From: Oncomelania hupensis
Taxonomy: Eukaryota > Mollusca > Gastropoda > Littorinimorpha > Pomatiopsidae
DNA: 64,000 bases
Assembly: GCA_036898135.1 (NCBI GenBank)
Contig: CM072511.1
Coordinates: 30,200,182 to 30,264,181, forward strand
Direction of reading: 5' to 3'
Shown in pieces: positions 1 through 11,987 of the stretch. The notes below the pieces were generated by a model. It did no database searches. It saw only the letters and a list, made by a program, of their open reading frames with translations, and was not told the DNA's origin. Each line of letters opens with the position of its first letter. Position 1 is the stretch's first letter. Position numbers and translations under genes: made by a program.

Positions 1-24
1 GCCCAAAATGTTTTTTTTTAAAAG

Positions 25-578
25 TGTTTATAGGGTCCAAAGGACTGCAAAAACTGAATCAGGACCACAACGTGGTTGAAAGACTCACCCCATATCTGTA
101 TAAAAGATCTTCTGAAACAACCCTAATGGTACCATTGAAGACACTCCACCAACCGGTCACTTTACAAAAAGGCATTCCATGCAAGGGACGCCGAGGTTGT
201 ACTCTAATTTATCGAACCCCCGTTTACAAAAACAAAATAGAAAATAAACATCATTATAAAATATCGATAAAACACATACATATAAAATGCCTATATTGCT
301 AAATAATAATACCATAGAAAACCCTAGTGACCATTTGGCAGAAAGCGTCCAATATTCCTAAGTTTATCCAACAGACCCGCTCCACAAACGAGATGTTTTG
401 GGAGAGTTTTCACGGAAAAGGGTAGGTGACTGGTCTAGCGAAGAAGATAGCAGATTGATAGAACGCATTAGGAACGAGACAGAACAAATGAAAATGACAG
501 AAACAGTGGTAATATACAGCACTAAATTTCAACACAAAGTGGGGATACTAATTATAAAGAAAGCCCCTGCACCCCAAA
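25..578 (+). repeat. Unclassified interspersed repeat A, copy 1
   Basis: This is the first of four long copies of one interspersed repeat; the others are at 17146-17715 (minus), 27183-27862 and 47337-47945. It begins with a 'gggtccarcggactgcaa'-like block, runs through 'aaaagatct.ctgaaacaa' and 'cagaaagcgtccaatattcc', and ends near 'gggatactaat'. No transposase, reverse transcriptase or tRNA-like promoter is visible. I infer a retroposed repeat because read on the other strand its terminus carries a short simple tail. Short open frames inside it are not credible genes. Confidence 0.8.
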
Positions 579-1023
<445 letters not shown>

Positions 1024-1063
1024 TCCTGACTTCAGCAATTTATCGTCTGATTGCTGGATATTA

Positions 1064-1167
1064 CGGGCCAGCGCCTTGAGACGCTCTCTGAGCTTGTAAA
1101 TGCGCTGTGCAAGAGAAATCTCTTTCTTTCTTTCTTTCTTCTTCTTCTTCTTCTTCTTCTTCTTCTT

Positions 1168-1260
<93 letters not shown>
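1064..1260 (+). repeat. SINE/L2-type 3' tail followed by (TTC)n(TTA)n
   Basis: The segment 1064-1113 has the form 'gccagcgccttgagacgctct' followed by 'gagcttgtaaatgcgctgtgcaagag' in degenerate form. It matches the 3' tail seen at 13.9-14.1 kb, 15.5 kb, 43.4 kb and 62.7 kb. It leads straight into TTTC/TTC repeats (1122-1196) and TTA repeats (1197-1260), as expected of a retroposon tail that has expanded. Confidence 0.65.
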
Positions 1261-1262
<2 letters not shown>

Positions 1263-1309
1263 AGTTAAACTTGAAAGAAAGATATTTTTGAGGACTCAAA
1301 GTTTGCATT

Positions 1310-2360
1310 AAACGCCCTTATAATGCTTGTAGTTGACCTCACTTTAAATATCCAATATTGCAATTGCGCTGAACACTTTTATACTAAAATTAAAGAAAAC
1401 TGTCCATATTGACAAAAAAAACTAAGGCGGCATATCAGACCGTAATGATGTTTTTATGCACTGTGAAATTAATTAATTCAGATTATCACTGCACCTTTTG
1501 TAATGGAGCTTACTTTAAAGAAATTGGTTCCGACTTAACACAACAACAAAATTCTAGCTTATCAGACTGCAATGATGTTTTAATGCGGTTACTTAAGAGA
1601 GATTAACCGCGTTGAAAGCAGTGGTTAGCTAGTCACAGAGGTATTAAGCTGTCAGCAATAACTTCTCGTTATATGTAAAGCGTTACAAATCGTGTGCGCG
1701 TTTAATAATGCAGTGTTGGCATCACTGACCGCGGCCTGATATCGCCTATCACCCCCCCGCCCCCCCCCCCAACGAGTTCCCTTGCCGCGAGCGATCAAAA
1801 AAAACTGTCTGGTTCGTTCAGAAGAAATGGAGATTCAATTCAGATCAGTTCAGTTGTTACGGCGTCAGTTTGATTGAAAAGCAATGGAGATTTCTTTCTG
1901 CAATCTCGCTGACCTCTTGAAGCTATCGCTTCGTGATCGTTTTACTCAGACAAGCTATTACTTTGGCATCAATGTCCAAACCGCAATCTTCCTCGATAGG
2001 CCAAAGGCCGTCGAGACGGAAAGTCACAGAAAGTGCCCCTAATTCTTAACTTGCGGGTTATCTGACCACAGCTAACTCCTACGATAAGCCAGCGTTGGCG
2101 CCGGCTTTTACGTTATCAGCCAAACAATTGATGTAACATTATTGTGAACATGGATCAAACAATAGGGGGAAAAGCACTCGTAGCACAAACCATGGGGTAT
2201 ACCTTACTGCACACTCCAGTCCTTCGGGTTCGGTTCCATGACCCTTCCAGCAATAAGTAGCAATTGCTTTACCATACTTTTCTCAAAAGCATCTTTGATC
2301 AGTTGTTTGCAGTTGCATGTACATAATGTTCTAGAGCAGCCCCTTGGGGCGCCCGCGTTA
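1310..2360. other. Non-repetitive intergenic sequence
   Basis: I see no supported exon. There is an imperfect internal duplication of a 'catatcagaccgtaatgatg'-type phrase (1430-1450 and 1558-1577) and a C-rich run at 1750-1770. Confidence 0.4.
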
Positions 2361-2797
2361 CGAAAAGGGTTAGTTAGTTAGTCATTGTTTATAGAGTCCA
2401 GCGAGAAAATGCGCCTTTAAGATCACGCTTTCCATTACAAGCTTTTGTGAAATCAAGACAGAACATTTACAACAACAAGAATGAAGCAGCAACAAGATTA
2501 GCAACAAATACACACGCAATTGCACTGCAATTATGTTACGTAATGTAGGTATTATTTAATCGTATCACTAAAAGCATGTTCAACAAAACAAATAAAACAT
2601 AAAATAAAAGAAAAAGGATTTCACATATTTAACAAGCGTTGTCAGCATGCCTGTAGAATCATACATCTACAAACGCGCGCAACAATTAAAACACGCTATT
2701 TAAAAGAATAAGTTAGCCATTAATAAACATCCAATCGTACGTAATGTACATGTCTTGCATTTACAATCCGCACAAAATTAATCCCTTTGCACCAGCT

Positions 2798-3096
2798 GAA
2801 GGGTAGCGGATAGCGCAGTGGTTGGAGCATTCGCTACTGTGTCGCAAGTTAAGCACCATCCAGTGCGGTTAGCACTTGGATGGGTGACCGCAAAAAACGT
2901 GAAGCGACAAATAACAACGCCCCCAGTTGACTCAACTGTGACTGAGTACCTACTCTCTTAAGGGTGGGGAAGATAAAGCAGCGAGGGAGAGAGATGGGCA
3001 TCACCCTCTACGCTGGCCCAAGATAAGTGTGATCTCCAACATCACGCTCCCCTACGGCCACAAGGCTATGGGACTACCTTTACCTTTACCTTTTTA
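2798..3096 (+). mobile_element. 5S-rRNA-related SINE (SINE3-like)
   Basis: Positions 2841-2890 closely resemble the 3' half of eukaryotic 5S rRNA: 'aagttaagca', then 'ggttagcacttggatgggtg' and 'accgc', which covers the internal promoter box C region. Upstream, 2808-2830 reads 'tagcgcagtggttgga', like a tRNA A box, so the head may be a tRNA/5S chimera. Downstream is about 190 bp of body ending in a 'cctttacctttaccttttt' tail. The tail and the degenerate 5S core argue for a retroposed SINE rather than a 5S gene. Confidence 0.7.
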
Positions 3097-3154
3097 GCAG
3101 CAAAGAAGTCGACCGACAGACATTGCCTTTCCGCAAAATCATATTCAACTGCTA

Positions 3155-3267
<113 letters not shown>

Positions 3268-3269
3268 TC

Positions 3270-4100
3270 TTTCCCTTTCTTTGTCTAAATTCAAACGAGT
3301 TTTGGCTGAAGGAAATTTCGCCTACTAGTCATATTGAGCAAGAGGTAAGAGCAAAGCGATTTTAAAGGGGAGGAGCGGTTTACTGTCCACAGATTGAGTG
3401 TAAACAAATAACACAACATTAATATACTGTAGCCTACATGTAATTGGTCACGAGTACGGTAGTCCACCAAGTTATCACCGTGTCTTTCAAAACACTGCGT
3501 CATCAGTTAGGAAATCTGACGTTTCAGGCCAGCAGAAACGTCAGTCTTACGTTTTGGCAAAAATGTCACCCAAAATTCTTGGACCGGACAACAAGTTACT
3601 CTTACTGTGTAAACAATATTCTTATTGTGTACAATTTGAAGTTGTGTTGTTGTTGTTTTTTCCATGTGGCATTTGGAAATTGTGGGTTTGCCCACAGACC
3701 AAATAATGGACTTGAGAAATTCGTGGCATCGAGTTTGGACTCTGTTGGTCATTTTAATTTGCGCATGCAGTAAGCGGAACTCATGAAAATTGTCTCGACC
3801 AAAAAATTCTACATCAACGTCATTCTTCAAAAACGTGCTTCTTAAGGTGTAATCTTGGCACCTTTGTCAAAGGCTTTTTTTAAGCTCATCTTACCAACAC
3901 GCACACTCAGTGATCTGTTCTGGATATTGTCCAGTTTTAAGCAGAACAGTTCCACTTTATAGTCTAAAAAAACGACGTCCCTTTTTTTTTAAGTCTACAA
4001 TGAAGTGCGTTCTGCTCTCGGCAAAATGCCGTTCAGGTGAAGTTTACTTCGTCAGTCGCAAATCGTCGTTGTAAACTCTCGCTTTTGGAAAATGCCAGCT
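3270..4100. other. Intergenic sequence, nothing recognised
   Basis: Overlapping open frames on both strands (roughly 3444-3830) show no domain, no codon bias and no splice context that I trust. Confidence 0.4.
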
Positions 4101-4104
4101 CTTA

Positions 4105-4195
4105 GTTAGTTAGTTAAAATAGATTAACGTCCCCGGACACATAAGCGTATAGGGGACGGGTGAAACACCACTTTTTGACACCATGCCAGCTCATC
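4105..4195 (-). repeat. SINE-like 3' end with (GTTA)n tail
   Basis: On the minus strand the segment reads 'tatgtgtccggggacgttaa' followed by 'tctattttaactaactaa'. The same block is at 60745-60792 on the plus strand. The tail suggests a retroposon 3' end. Confidence 0.55.
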
Positions 4196-4199
4196 ATTT

Positions 4200-4890
4200 G
4201 CCAGCTCATCATTTGTTCCTTCTTAAATACTGTAAAGTTTCAGTCGATGGTTATTGCAAAACAAGCAATTGATAAGGTCCAATATTGACAACGTGGGTGT
4301 TATTAAACATGAAGAAAGGCTTAGAACACGCACGTTATTCAACTAACTTCTCTGGTATGGTTTAAACAATTTAAGTTTCAGTGCGCACAGAGTTTGACAG
4401 AACGAAGGGCCTATGGGCCAAAAGATGCCTAACATGGCATATTCTCCCCACTTTCATTGTTTACCAATTATTTTTGTCAACAAGGTCCAGTACAACCCAA
4501 GAGATGCACTCCTCTGATTCACCGTTTACTTGATTCATTGTCTCTCTCGCAGTAAAGTTTTAGTTATTGCCAATAGACGCCCTCCGTCTTTTAATATTTT
4601 CTATAAAATGTCTTACGTCTAGTACAACACAATGCGCTTCTCTGATTCAGCACTTACTTTCAACGACTTTCTGCCGAAGAAGATTTCAATCAAAAACAAG
4701 TAGTGCGTCCCGTCCTTGTTCAGCAAACAAAACTCACGAGCTTCAGTTCGAGTCTCAAGAGTGTGTCATTCTGACTTATTTTAAATCTTTCAAGAACGAT
4801 TTCACTCAGTGCTCTTGCGTGTTCCTATGGGTCCGTGTTTTTTTTACATTAATACAACAAAACTTTGTAGATCTGAATCATCCGAAAACT
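4200..4890 (-). other. Presumed 3' untranslated region of the cystine-knot gene
   Basis: This stretch follows the stop codon of the last coding exon on the minus strand. A possible polyadenylation hexamer ATTAAA is at 4595-4590. No other gene is visible. The assignment rests only on position. Confidence 0.35.
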
Positions 4891-5093
4891 TCAGTTAGGT
4901 CGCCCTAAAGAGGCTGCCACTTGTCCTCGCCTATCTAGTACACATTGGCATCCAGTTCGGACATAGGTCTGGGTCACTTGCCAGTCGTCGAAGAGTAGAG
5001 ACTGACCGTCGGTCAAGCGGACTCTCATGCACCTCCCTGGACGCTGACGCAGCACCGTTACTGCAATGCGGGATTCTTGGCATTGTCCTTGTG
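4891..5093 (-). CDS. Cystine-knot gene, exon 6 (last): C-terminal knot strands
   Basis: This is the last coding exon. The acceptor is 'tgtgttacag' just upstream (5100-5094) and the stop TGA is at 4893-4891. It begins in phase 1, exactly completing the single base left by exon 5, and encodes residues 639-705. Visible features are a Gly-Gln-Cys, a beta-strand run 'IAVTVLRQRPGRC', then 'DDWQVTQTYVRTGCQCVLD'. A paired Cys-x-Cys after a V-x-T-G strand is typical of the last strand of Trunk/PTTH and IL-17 type cystine knots. An overlapping alternative frame ending at 4931 is rejected because it breaks phase and loses the cysteines. Confidence 0.82.
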
Positions 5094-6194
5094 CTGTAAC
5101 ACACAAGTATAATGAACAGTATTATTAGGACTTGCTGTCGGAACAAACGATGTTGGAGCATGCATTATGCATTGTCAAAACGTACGACATAACGCATAGT
5201 CCAAATATCCAATAGCGTGCATATTTCCAATATATAACACAAATTCTTGTTTACAATTCAATATAATGCATTGAATGGTGAACAACATATTCAACCAGGA
5301 TATTTTTTAAAAGGATATGTGCTACATGATGCAAAAGACAGAAAAAAGACAAGAAAGAACAGGGTTAACGGAGAACAGTACATGTAATTTAAAAAAACGA
5401 AACAATAAAAGAAATAAAGTATAAATTATAAAATAAGACATAAATTGTAAACTTTAATGTTAACATTAATTGTTTCTTAAGCTGTAGTGCTTAGCAACCA
5501 AATCCCAGTTCCCGTTTTCTCACCTTACACCTTCGGATTTTTTTTAACATTACCTACCTTTTTGGCAAATCGTTAAGTGCTCAATAACCTCTGTTCAGAA
5601 AGTCATTTATGTATAAAACTGTGCAAACTCATTAGAAGATTCAAAGTTTATTGGTAGAGCTCGTCTGATATTAATTGTTCTTGGCAATGGATTTAATGAA
5701 ATAGATATAATTATCGAAACACAGTGCAATACATATATATGACCCTTTAAGTACAATGCAATCAATGTAATAGTCTTTGTGATGTAGGCCTATTTTTTTT
5801 TCTTTGTAATTAATCAAATCAAATTCTTGGTAACTGATTTAATGAAATAAATATAAATACCGAAAGCCAGCGCAATATCTGTCAATCTTTAAGTACGATG
5901 CAGTCAAGATAATAACCTTAAGTAGTTTAAACTGTCCTTTTTAAGTAATATTACTAAAGATATAACTATCAAGCCCCAGTGCAAAGGTTGTTCTGTTAAA
6001 GTATGAATACATTACGACCAATAAAATGATAGTGCCGGGGTTATTACAACTTGTACTTAATTACTTTAATTTGTACTCAATGTCCTCAAAACAAATATGA
6101 AAATTATGATTACAGCTGATGGAGCAAGCTTTGCCTGTTTATCAGCAAAACACGGCATGTTTTTGTTTTGTTTTTTTAAATGGAAAAATAAAAT

Positions 6195-6510
6195 GCATGC
6201 GTTTAATATATTTTCAATTCCCTTCCCTACAAGATTAGACATTCTTCCTCCATTTCCTCTTTTAAATCACAGTTAAAAACATACCTTTTTTAGGGAATAT
6301 TTCAATTATTCATTTACAAGAGAGTGTAAGCAGGTGTGCGCGCTTGTGTTTTTCATAGTTTAACTGTATTTTGTACATATGTATATTATGTATCTTTTTT
6401 CCAGTTTTGCCTGTCTTGTCTTCCCATTCCCCCAACCCCTTGCGCGCCTTGATCCTTAGGCTAAGGCGCCTTACAAATGACGAACATTACATTATTATTA
6501 TTATTATTAT
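6195..6510 (+). mobile_element. L2/CR1-type LINE 3' fragment
   Basis: One frame near 6250-6292 gives 'SISSFKSQLKTYLF', the conserved C-terminal end of CR1/L2-type reverse transcriptase ORFs. About 170 bp further on, an L2-like end 'ggctaaggcgccttacaaat' is followed by a short (ATT)n tail (6491-6511). Severely 5' truncated and without an intact frame. Confidence 0.65.
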
Positions 6511-6662
6511 TCACAATGATATGTGTGGGAGTGAACTGAGAGAGGACGACCCGGGAGTGTGGTGTATAAAGTGACCTCGGTGTATAAGTCAAAATGTGTG
6601 TGAGTGGGGGGAGGGTGTGGGGGCGGAGGGGTAGGAGAGAGATGTATGCAGGTAGGTGGTGG

Positions 6663-6785
6663 TATTGACACTGAGCGAAGCCATCAGGGCTGCTGAGGAC
6701 AGAGAAAGATGGAGTATACTGGTTAAACGATCATCTGTGGTGCCCCTACGACCTCCGGGTTACGGGACAGGATAGGATAGGTGGT
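6663..6785 (+). mobile_element. RTE-like LINE, 3' terminal fragment
   Basis: This matches the last 120 bp of the intact RTE-like element at 37193-40540, the part encoding 'LSEA.RAAEDRERW' and 'KRSS.VPLRP', and ends in 'ggataggatagg', the family's simple tail. It lies in the last intron of the cystine-knot gene, in the opposite orientation to the gene. Confidence 0.9.
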
Positions 6786-7403
6786 GGTAACACAAATGCG
6801 GATGACGTGGGGGAGTACAATATTGCCGTTCAACAAGGTATTTAATAAGTGGAGACCAACGTTCTTGGTGATAATGAAAGGGAATGACTTTGCTATTCTC
6901 GGTGTGTTGTGAAGTATGATTTCAAACATGCAGATTATTTAGGCGCTACTAAGTGTGAAACTAGGCTGCTTGGAATGAAGAGACCTTGCTATCAATTCAA
7001 CACATAGGCCTACTGTTAACCTTCGCTACAGTTGCTATGCTGCATCTTATTTACCCGTCATGTGAAGAAAACTGCACCTATTACACAAAGAACACAATGT
7101 TCACATTAGTACGTCGTGGAAAGAAAACTACCCATAGCGGAAACTTAAAGTGTAGCTGTTGGGTAGTCATGACTCACGGCTAATTCCGGAGATTACCGGA
7201 AACTTTTCGCTTTTCCCCGCTCGACGTAAGTGACGTCACAAAAAGGACCAATCTTTCAGTTTGTGTTGAGCTCAAGCCTAGTCTAATTCAGTAATTGTAA
7301 TGTGTATTTTTCTTCATCCAGTCCACATTATTTAGTCATAATAAATGTCTTCAAATTTTATTACAATTATTTGTATGATGCTAATCATGTTTCATTTGCA
7401 TGA

Positions 7404-7512
<109 letters not shown>

Positions 7513-7980
7513 TTATTGTTTTAGTGATGTACATTTCAAGTTTCATATTTTTCGATAGATCTGTTAAATTGAACATAGTCAGTACAATAGGACACGATAT
7601 GCCTAATGGATTTAACAAAGATAAGCAGAGGAAAAACTATATTTCCACTAAATGCAGAATAATGTTTCAATATTATTATTATGCACTCATACATTACAAA
7701 CAGAAAACTAAGACTGAAATGTGAATACCAATTCTCTGCACTTAAAATTTAGTTTAGGCCTACAATACAGTCCTACGTAAAAAGTATTTTTTTTAAAGTT
7801 ACAGTAATTTACTCAGTAGTGCTACCATTAGTAAGCTTAGTACTGCCGTAGGCCTGATTGAAGTAATTGTGGAAACTGCTGGCGTTGCTAATGCAATCTG
7901 ATGAGTGGTCTCTGATTTACCCTATCTCCACCACCCCAAACCTCCCGCACACAATTTTCACTGTTGTGTATCTAAACTAT

Positions 7981-8394
7981 TTAGAGTGTGATGCTATCTT
8001 TAACCTCTCTCGCAAGGTTTAGCTTCATAAGAAGAATGGAAGTTCTCTTTCTCTTTCTTGTTGTTGTTGCATCACTGCTAGTGTGAGGGTCGACTGTTGG
8101 TGTAGGCCTACTCGGTACCGATAGTAGGCCTACTGCCGGCTTAATAGTCGCTATGACTCCAGGTTTGAGAAGGAGCATTTTCGCGAATTTCATTCGAAAT
8201 TCAAGAAAATTTGTAAAATCGTCTTCTTTGAAGTGTGAGGAGCACACAACAGTGTGTGCATTTCCCTTGGAGATATCTTTCATCGTACTAACAACAAAAC
8301 GGTTCCAAGGTGGCCATAACGAAGTATCTTTCGGGTAATGATGCAGCGATGTTTCTTGGCATGATCTATTGCTGCATCCACCAACAACACACAT
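7981..8394 (-). CDS. THAP-domain protein, 137 aa
   Basis: A single-exon frame from ATG (8394-8392) to TAA. Residues 1-88 form a C2CH THAP zinc finger: Cys7-x4-Cys12, Cys51-x2-His54, the 'HHYP' proline at 21, conserved Trp30 and Phe55, and a terminal 'GVIATIKP' in place of the usual AVPTIF box. THAP domains bind DNA, and in Kolobok and P transposons they bind the element's ends. The remaining 50 residues are low complexity with a basic 'RKRKR' that could be a nuclear signal. The frame lies wholly within the TTAA-flanked element, so it is probably the N-terminal remnant of a transposon protein, not a host gene. An intact frame without the catalytic part is notable. Confidence 0.75.
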   Translation of the reverse strand: MCVVGGCSNRSCQETSLHHYPKDTSLWPPWNRFVVSTMKDISKGNAHTVVCSSHFKEDDFTNFLEFRMKFAKMLLLKPGVIATIKPAVGLLSVPSRPTPTVDPHTSSDATTTRKRKRTSILLMKLNLAREVKDSITL

Positions 8395-8779
8395 TTGACC
8401 GAGCTGGCATTTTTTAAATAGTGCATATGCTATCCTTTACAAATTAACTATAATAATAAATAAAATCGACATTTAATCAGTAAATACGCTAAATTGCACT
8501 GCGCCAAATCTCAAACCAACATAACACACTAGACACTACCAACCAAACCGGTCACTTTTGTGACGTCACTTTCCGAAACTTGCCGAAGAATTTTTTTTGT
8601 TGGAAGTCGATTTTTTGGGAGTATATATCAAACAATCTACGCAACGGCAAAATAATCCAAGCACATTTTCGAACTCCTCGTAGTTTTTTTAGTTAGTATA
8701 GTACATTATAAGTCACTAAATAGTCCTATTTCGTGATTTGACGAAATGCAGGTCAGCACCCAACAGCTACACTTTAAAG

Positions 8780-9330
8780 GAGGAGTCCAAAAAGTGTGCA
8801 GCAGTCTCTCTCTCTCTGTCATCTTTGTGTGTGTGTGTGTGTGTATGTGAGAGAGAGAGAGAGAAAGAGAGAGAGATTGCCTGATAGACTATTCACATTT
8901 AGGCATTCAATTCAACTCGGTGTAATTTTATTAACTTCATATGATTTCAAGGACATCTTTTGCAGGACTTCTAGAGGTTTTCATTAATTTGCTACTATTC
9001 CCTTACTCTGATGCTGGTAATACTGAAAAAAAAAATAAATGAAAGAAAATATTAATAAAACCTCGCATGCATGCGAGTCACAAATATAATTACTAAAATG
9101 GCGTCATAGCCAAATGTAGTAAATGCAACACAGAGATTCAATTATGTTTAACAGGGATCTCTATACTAAATCAATACCTTCACCCCCATTTACTCTCAAC
9201 ACAGTCAAACAAGTATTTTTGCACATTGTCTCAGTCACAAGCAAGCAATAGCACAAGAATAAGATCTCAACTTTTGTGTGCAGACAAATATGTAAAAAGA
9301 TGTTTCTCGCAGATCTCTTGCAATATAGAT
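8780..9330. other. Intronic spacer with (TG)n(GA)n
   Basis: Contains a compound dinucleotide repeat at 8803-8876. Nothing else is recognised. Confidence 0.5.
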
Positions 9331-9335
9331 ATATA

Positions 9336-9756
9336 CACATCACAAAAAGTTAAGTACCACCATGAAAATTCGACCAAATTTAAATTTTGTTACCAGTACC
9401 CTTTAAATTAATTTTTAATCTTCACAGTCACTTTGCTTTGGTGCACAGGGTTGTAAAGTGTACAATGACTGCAACTGCAGCTGCACGTGCACCACGAGCA
9501 GTTTGAGGGAGACGCCTAAAGGCTGCGTATTTGACCCAAAAAATACTGGTTTTCCGTGCTCCACGCCCGATATATCAAACTTTTTTGTGAGCAATGTTTG
9601 GTTGCAAATGCTGAAAGAAATGTCTGGCTGTGTGTTTTACTCACACATTTGCCTTTATAAGCAGCCGATTTTGCACAAACCATTACCAAACGAACATGCC
9701 GCCAAGACAAAAACTACATGCGTTTATGTAAGTGGTACTTAACTTTTTGTGATGTG
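9336..9756. mobile_element. TA-flanked MITE, Tc1/mariner-type, 421 bp
   Basis: Perfect 25-bp terminal inverted repeats, beginning CACATCACAAAAAGTTAAGT at 9336 and mirrored at 9732-9756, are flanked by TA (9334-9335 and 9757-9758). Length, TIR type and TA duplication fit a Tc1/mariner deletion derivative. Near the right end a short frame 'MPPRQKLHAFM' followed by a stop resembles the first residues of Tc1/IS630-type transposases, so the element may have kept its 5' coding start on the plus strand, though only a stub of 11 codons remains. Confidence 0.85.
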
Positions 9757-10039
9757 TATACTAGCAGTTTACCCGGGAATATTTGGCTGGAGGCAGCATT
9801 TTAAAAGATACAGTACAGTCACACGCACGTTAACCTCACAAAGCGACTCAGTTATACATATAGAATATTTGACCACTGAGAATCTTCTTCAAAAAGAATT
9901 TGCAATGAAACAAAAGTATATGCAAAAATCCACTGATAAGTACCTCTAACAACAGCACGTAATCAGAAGAAAAATCATGATTTTGACCAAATCGCACCCC
10001 CGTTTCTTGCCTTAAGCAAATATCCGAGTAAATACATTG

Positions 10040-10752
10040 ATTAGTTTTACCATGTAATCATCTGCTCTGATGTGTTCAGAACTCAGCTGCTCGTCGTTTT
10101 CTCACAAAGACAAAAATATCTGATCATCTTCGTGCATTCTCTCCACTGGTTTCCTGTATCTCAGAGGATTACCAACAAAATCTGTATTTTCTGTTACAAG
10201 TGCGTCCATGGATTAGCCCCATCCTACCTCACCCAGAACATTCACTTCTACAAACCATCTAGAAATCTTCGTTCTTCCTCTGACACATTCATGTTACAAA
10301 TACCCCGCTACAAACTCTCATCTGCAGGCTGTCGATCCTTCTCAGTGCTTGGTCCTTCAGCTTGGAACTCTCTTCCACTCTCTCGTCGCATTTCTCCGAA
10401 AATGGCCACTTTCAAGTCCAACTTGTAAACTCATCTCTTCCTTAAAAACTGTATGATCTCGTCTGCCATCATCATCATTCCTTCTTTTCTGATTCAGACC
10501 ACCGCCGTCACACAGCACGCCTCCAGCCCCCTCACTCCTTAGCTGCTCTCCTCCTTTACCTCCCTCCCTAGTCTTTAATATCTTACTTGTAAATATTTTT
10601 GTAATGTTTTTATTATGTCTTTGTATAATTTGTTACTGCCTCGTTTTTGTTTCGCTTCTTTTGGTATATATTTCGATGTTAACGATAAGTATGAATTCGT
10701 GAGATCTGCTCTTTGAACTGATGTCAGTAGGAAAACGCGCTATATAAACACC

Positions 10753-10828
<76 letters not shown>

Positions 10829-10858
10829 CATTATTATTATTATTATTATTATTATTAG
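10040..10858 (+). mobile_element. L2/CR1-type LINE 3' end with (ATT)n tail
   Basis: Frames around 10072-10428 encode the conserved C-terminal reverse transcriptase region: 'LHWFPVSQRI', 'YKCVHGLAPSYL', 'SFSVLGPSAWNSLPLS', then 'FKSNL' at the stop. A frame change near 10125 separates the upstream 'VQNSAARR' block. About 300 bp of 3' UTR ends with 'aacgcgctatataaac' and a 105-bp (ATT)n array. 5' truncated and non-coding. Confidence 0.85.
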
Positions 10859-10984
10859 AGAAAGTATAGGGTACATTATTTATGAAGAATTGTGCAATGC
10901 ATACTCCTTCAGTGCAGAAAATATTACTAGAATGTTTCAGAAAGCTGGAATTTTTGGAATCGTGACGGTATTTTAATATAAATA

Positions 10985-11282
10985 TAAATATTTATACTGT
11001 TTTTCTTCCTGGGCCTAACCGGGCATATAAATAGCTGTGAATAGGTTTTTGCTATTCTGTTTCTGTCTTTTTTGTCATTTGTGCACATAGTTGTAAATAG
11101 TCTATTTCGGTCTTTTTTGTAATTTATGTACATAGTTGTAAATAGTCTGTACCTTTACTGTTCCGTCTTTGGTGTATTGTAGCAAAAGCAATGTTTTATC
11201 GAGTGCATGTATTTATATGTAATGATAATGTAAAGCGTGGTGAGTCTGGTCATAGGCTGGAGTACCCGCTATATAAAAATCC

Positions 11283-11351
<69 letters not shown>
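10985..11351 (+). mobile_element. LINE 3' UTR with L2-type end, copy 1
   Basis: A 3' UTR-only fragment with an internal near-duplicate 'catagttgtaaatagtct' (two copies) and the end 'gagtacccgctatataaaaa', followed by (ATT)n at 11285-11351. The region from about 11045 matches 30205-30460 nearly base for base, showing a recently active family. Confidence 0.8.
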
Positions 11352-11354
<3 letters not shown>

Positions 11355-11359
11355 ATCTT

Positions 11360-11931
11360 GCGCTTGCGTCTGTCCCTCCCCCTCCCCTCCCCCCCTCCCC
11401 TCCCCACCCCCAAATTGTTAAATACACTGGAGACTGGTCAGTGAATGTACGCAAATATTATATTCATCCATTGCTCAGTTTAGAAGATATTGGTCTTGCA
11501 GTTTGCAATAAAAGTACGTGCAAAACAACTGTCATCATGGCGAATGCGGGAAAACTGTGTGGCTGACGATTATTTTATTTTTCGTTGTTCATTGCGCTCG
11601 CGTTGAGCTAAATAGATAATTAATAAACACATTGTTGAGTGAAATATGTCATTGTGCACAGTTCGAAGTAAATTGATGCAGCATTTTAACAGATACAACA
11701 CACACACACTCCGTACCCACACTCGGTCACAAAGTTACCCAATTATAATTTTAGATTGTTTCCACAAATGTGACCAGGTTGAAAACAAAAATATTGTCAC
11801 TTGAGCCTCTCTGACAAGGTACAGATTCATTAACACACATACAGACAGAAAGACACACACACACACACACACACCACATACACACACACTCTCTCACTCA
11901 CTCACGTACGCACACACACAAACACACACAC

Positions 11932-11987
<56 letters not shown>

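Noticed and set aside
2841..2890. A functional 5S rRNA gene
   Set aside because: Only the 3' half is recognisable, it is diverged, and it continues into a SINE-like body with a simple tail.
4931..5161. Alternative frame for the last exon
   Set aside because: It does not continue the phase of exon 5 and loses the Cys pattern.
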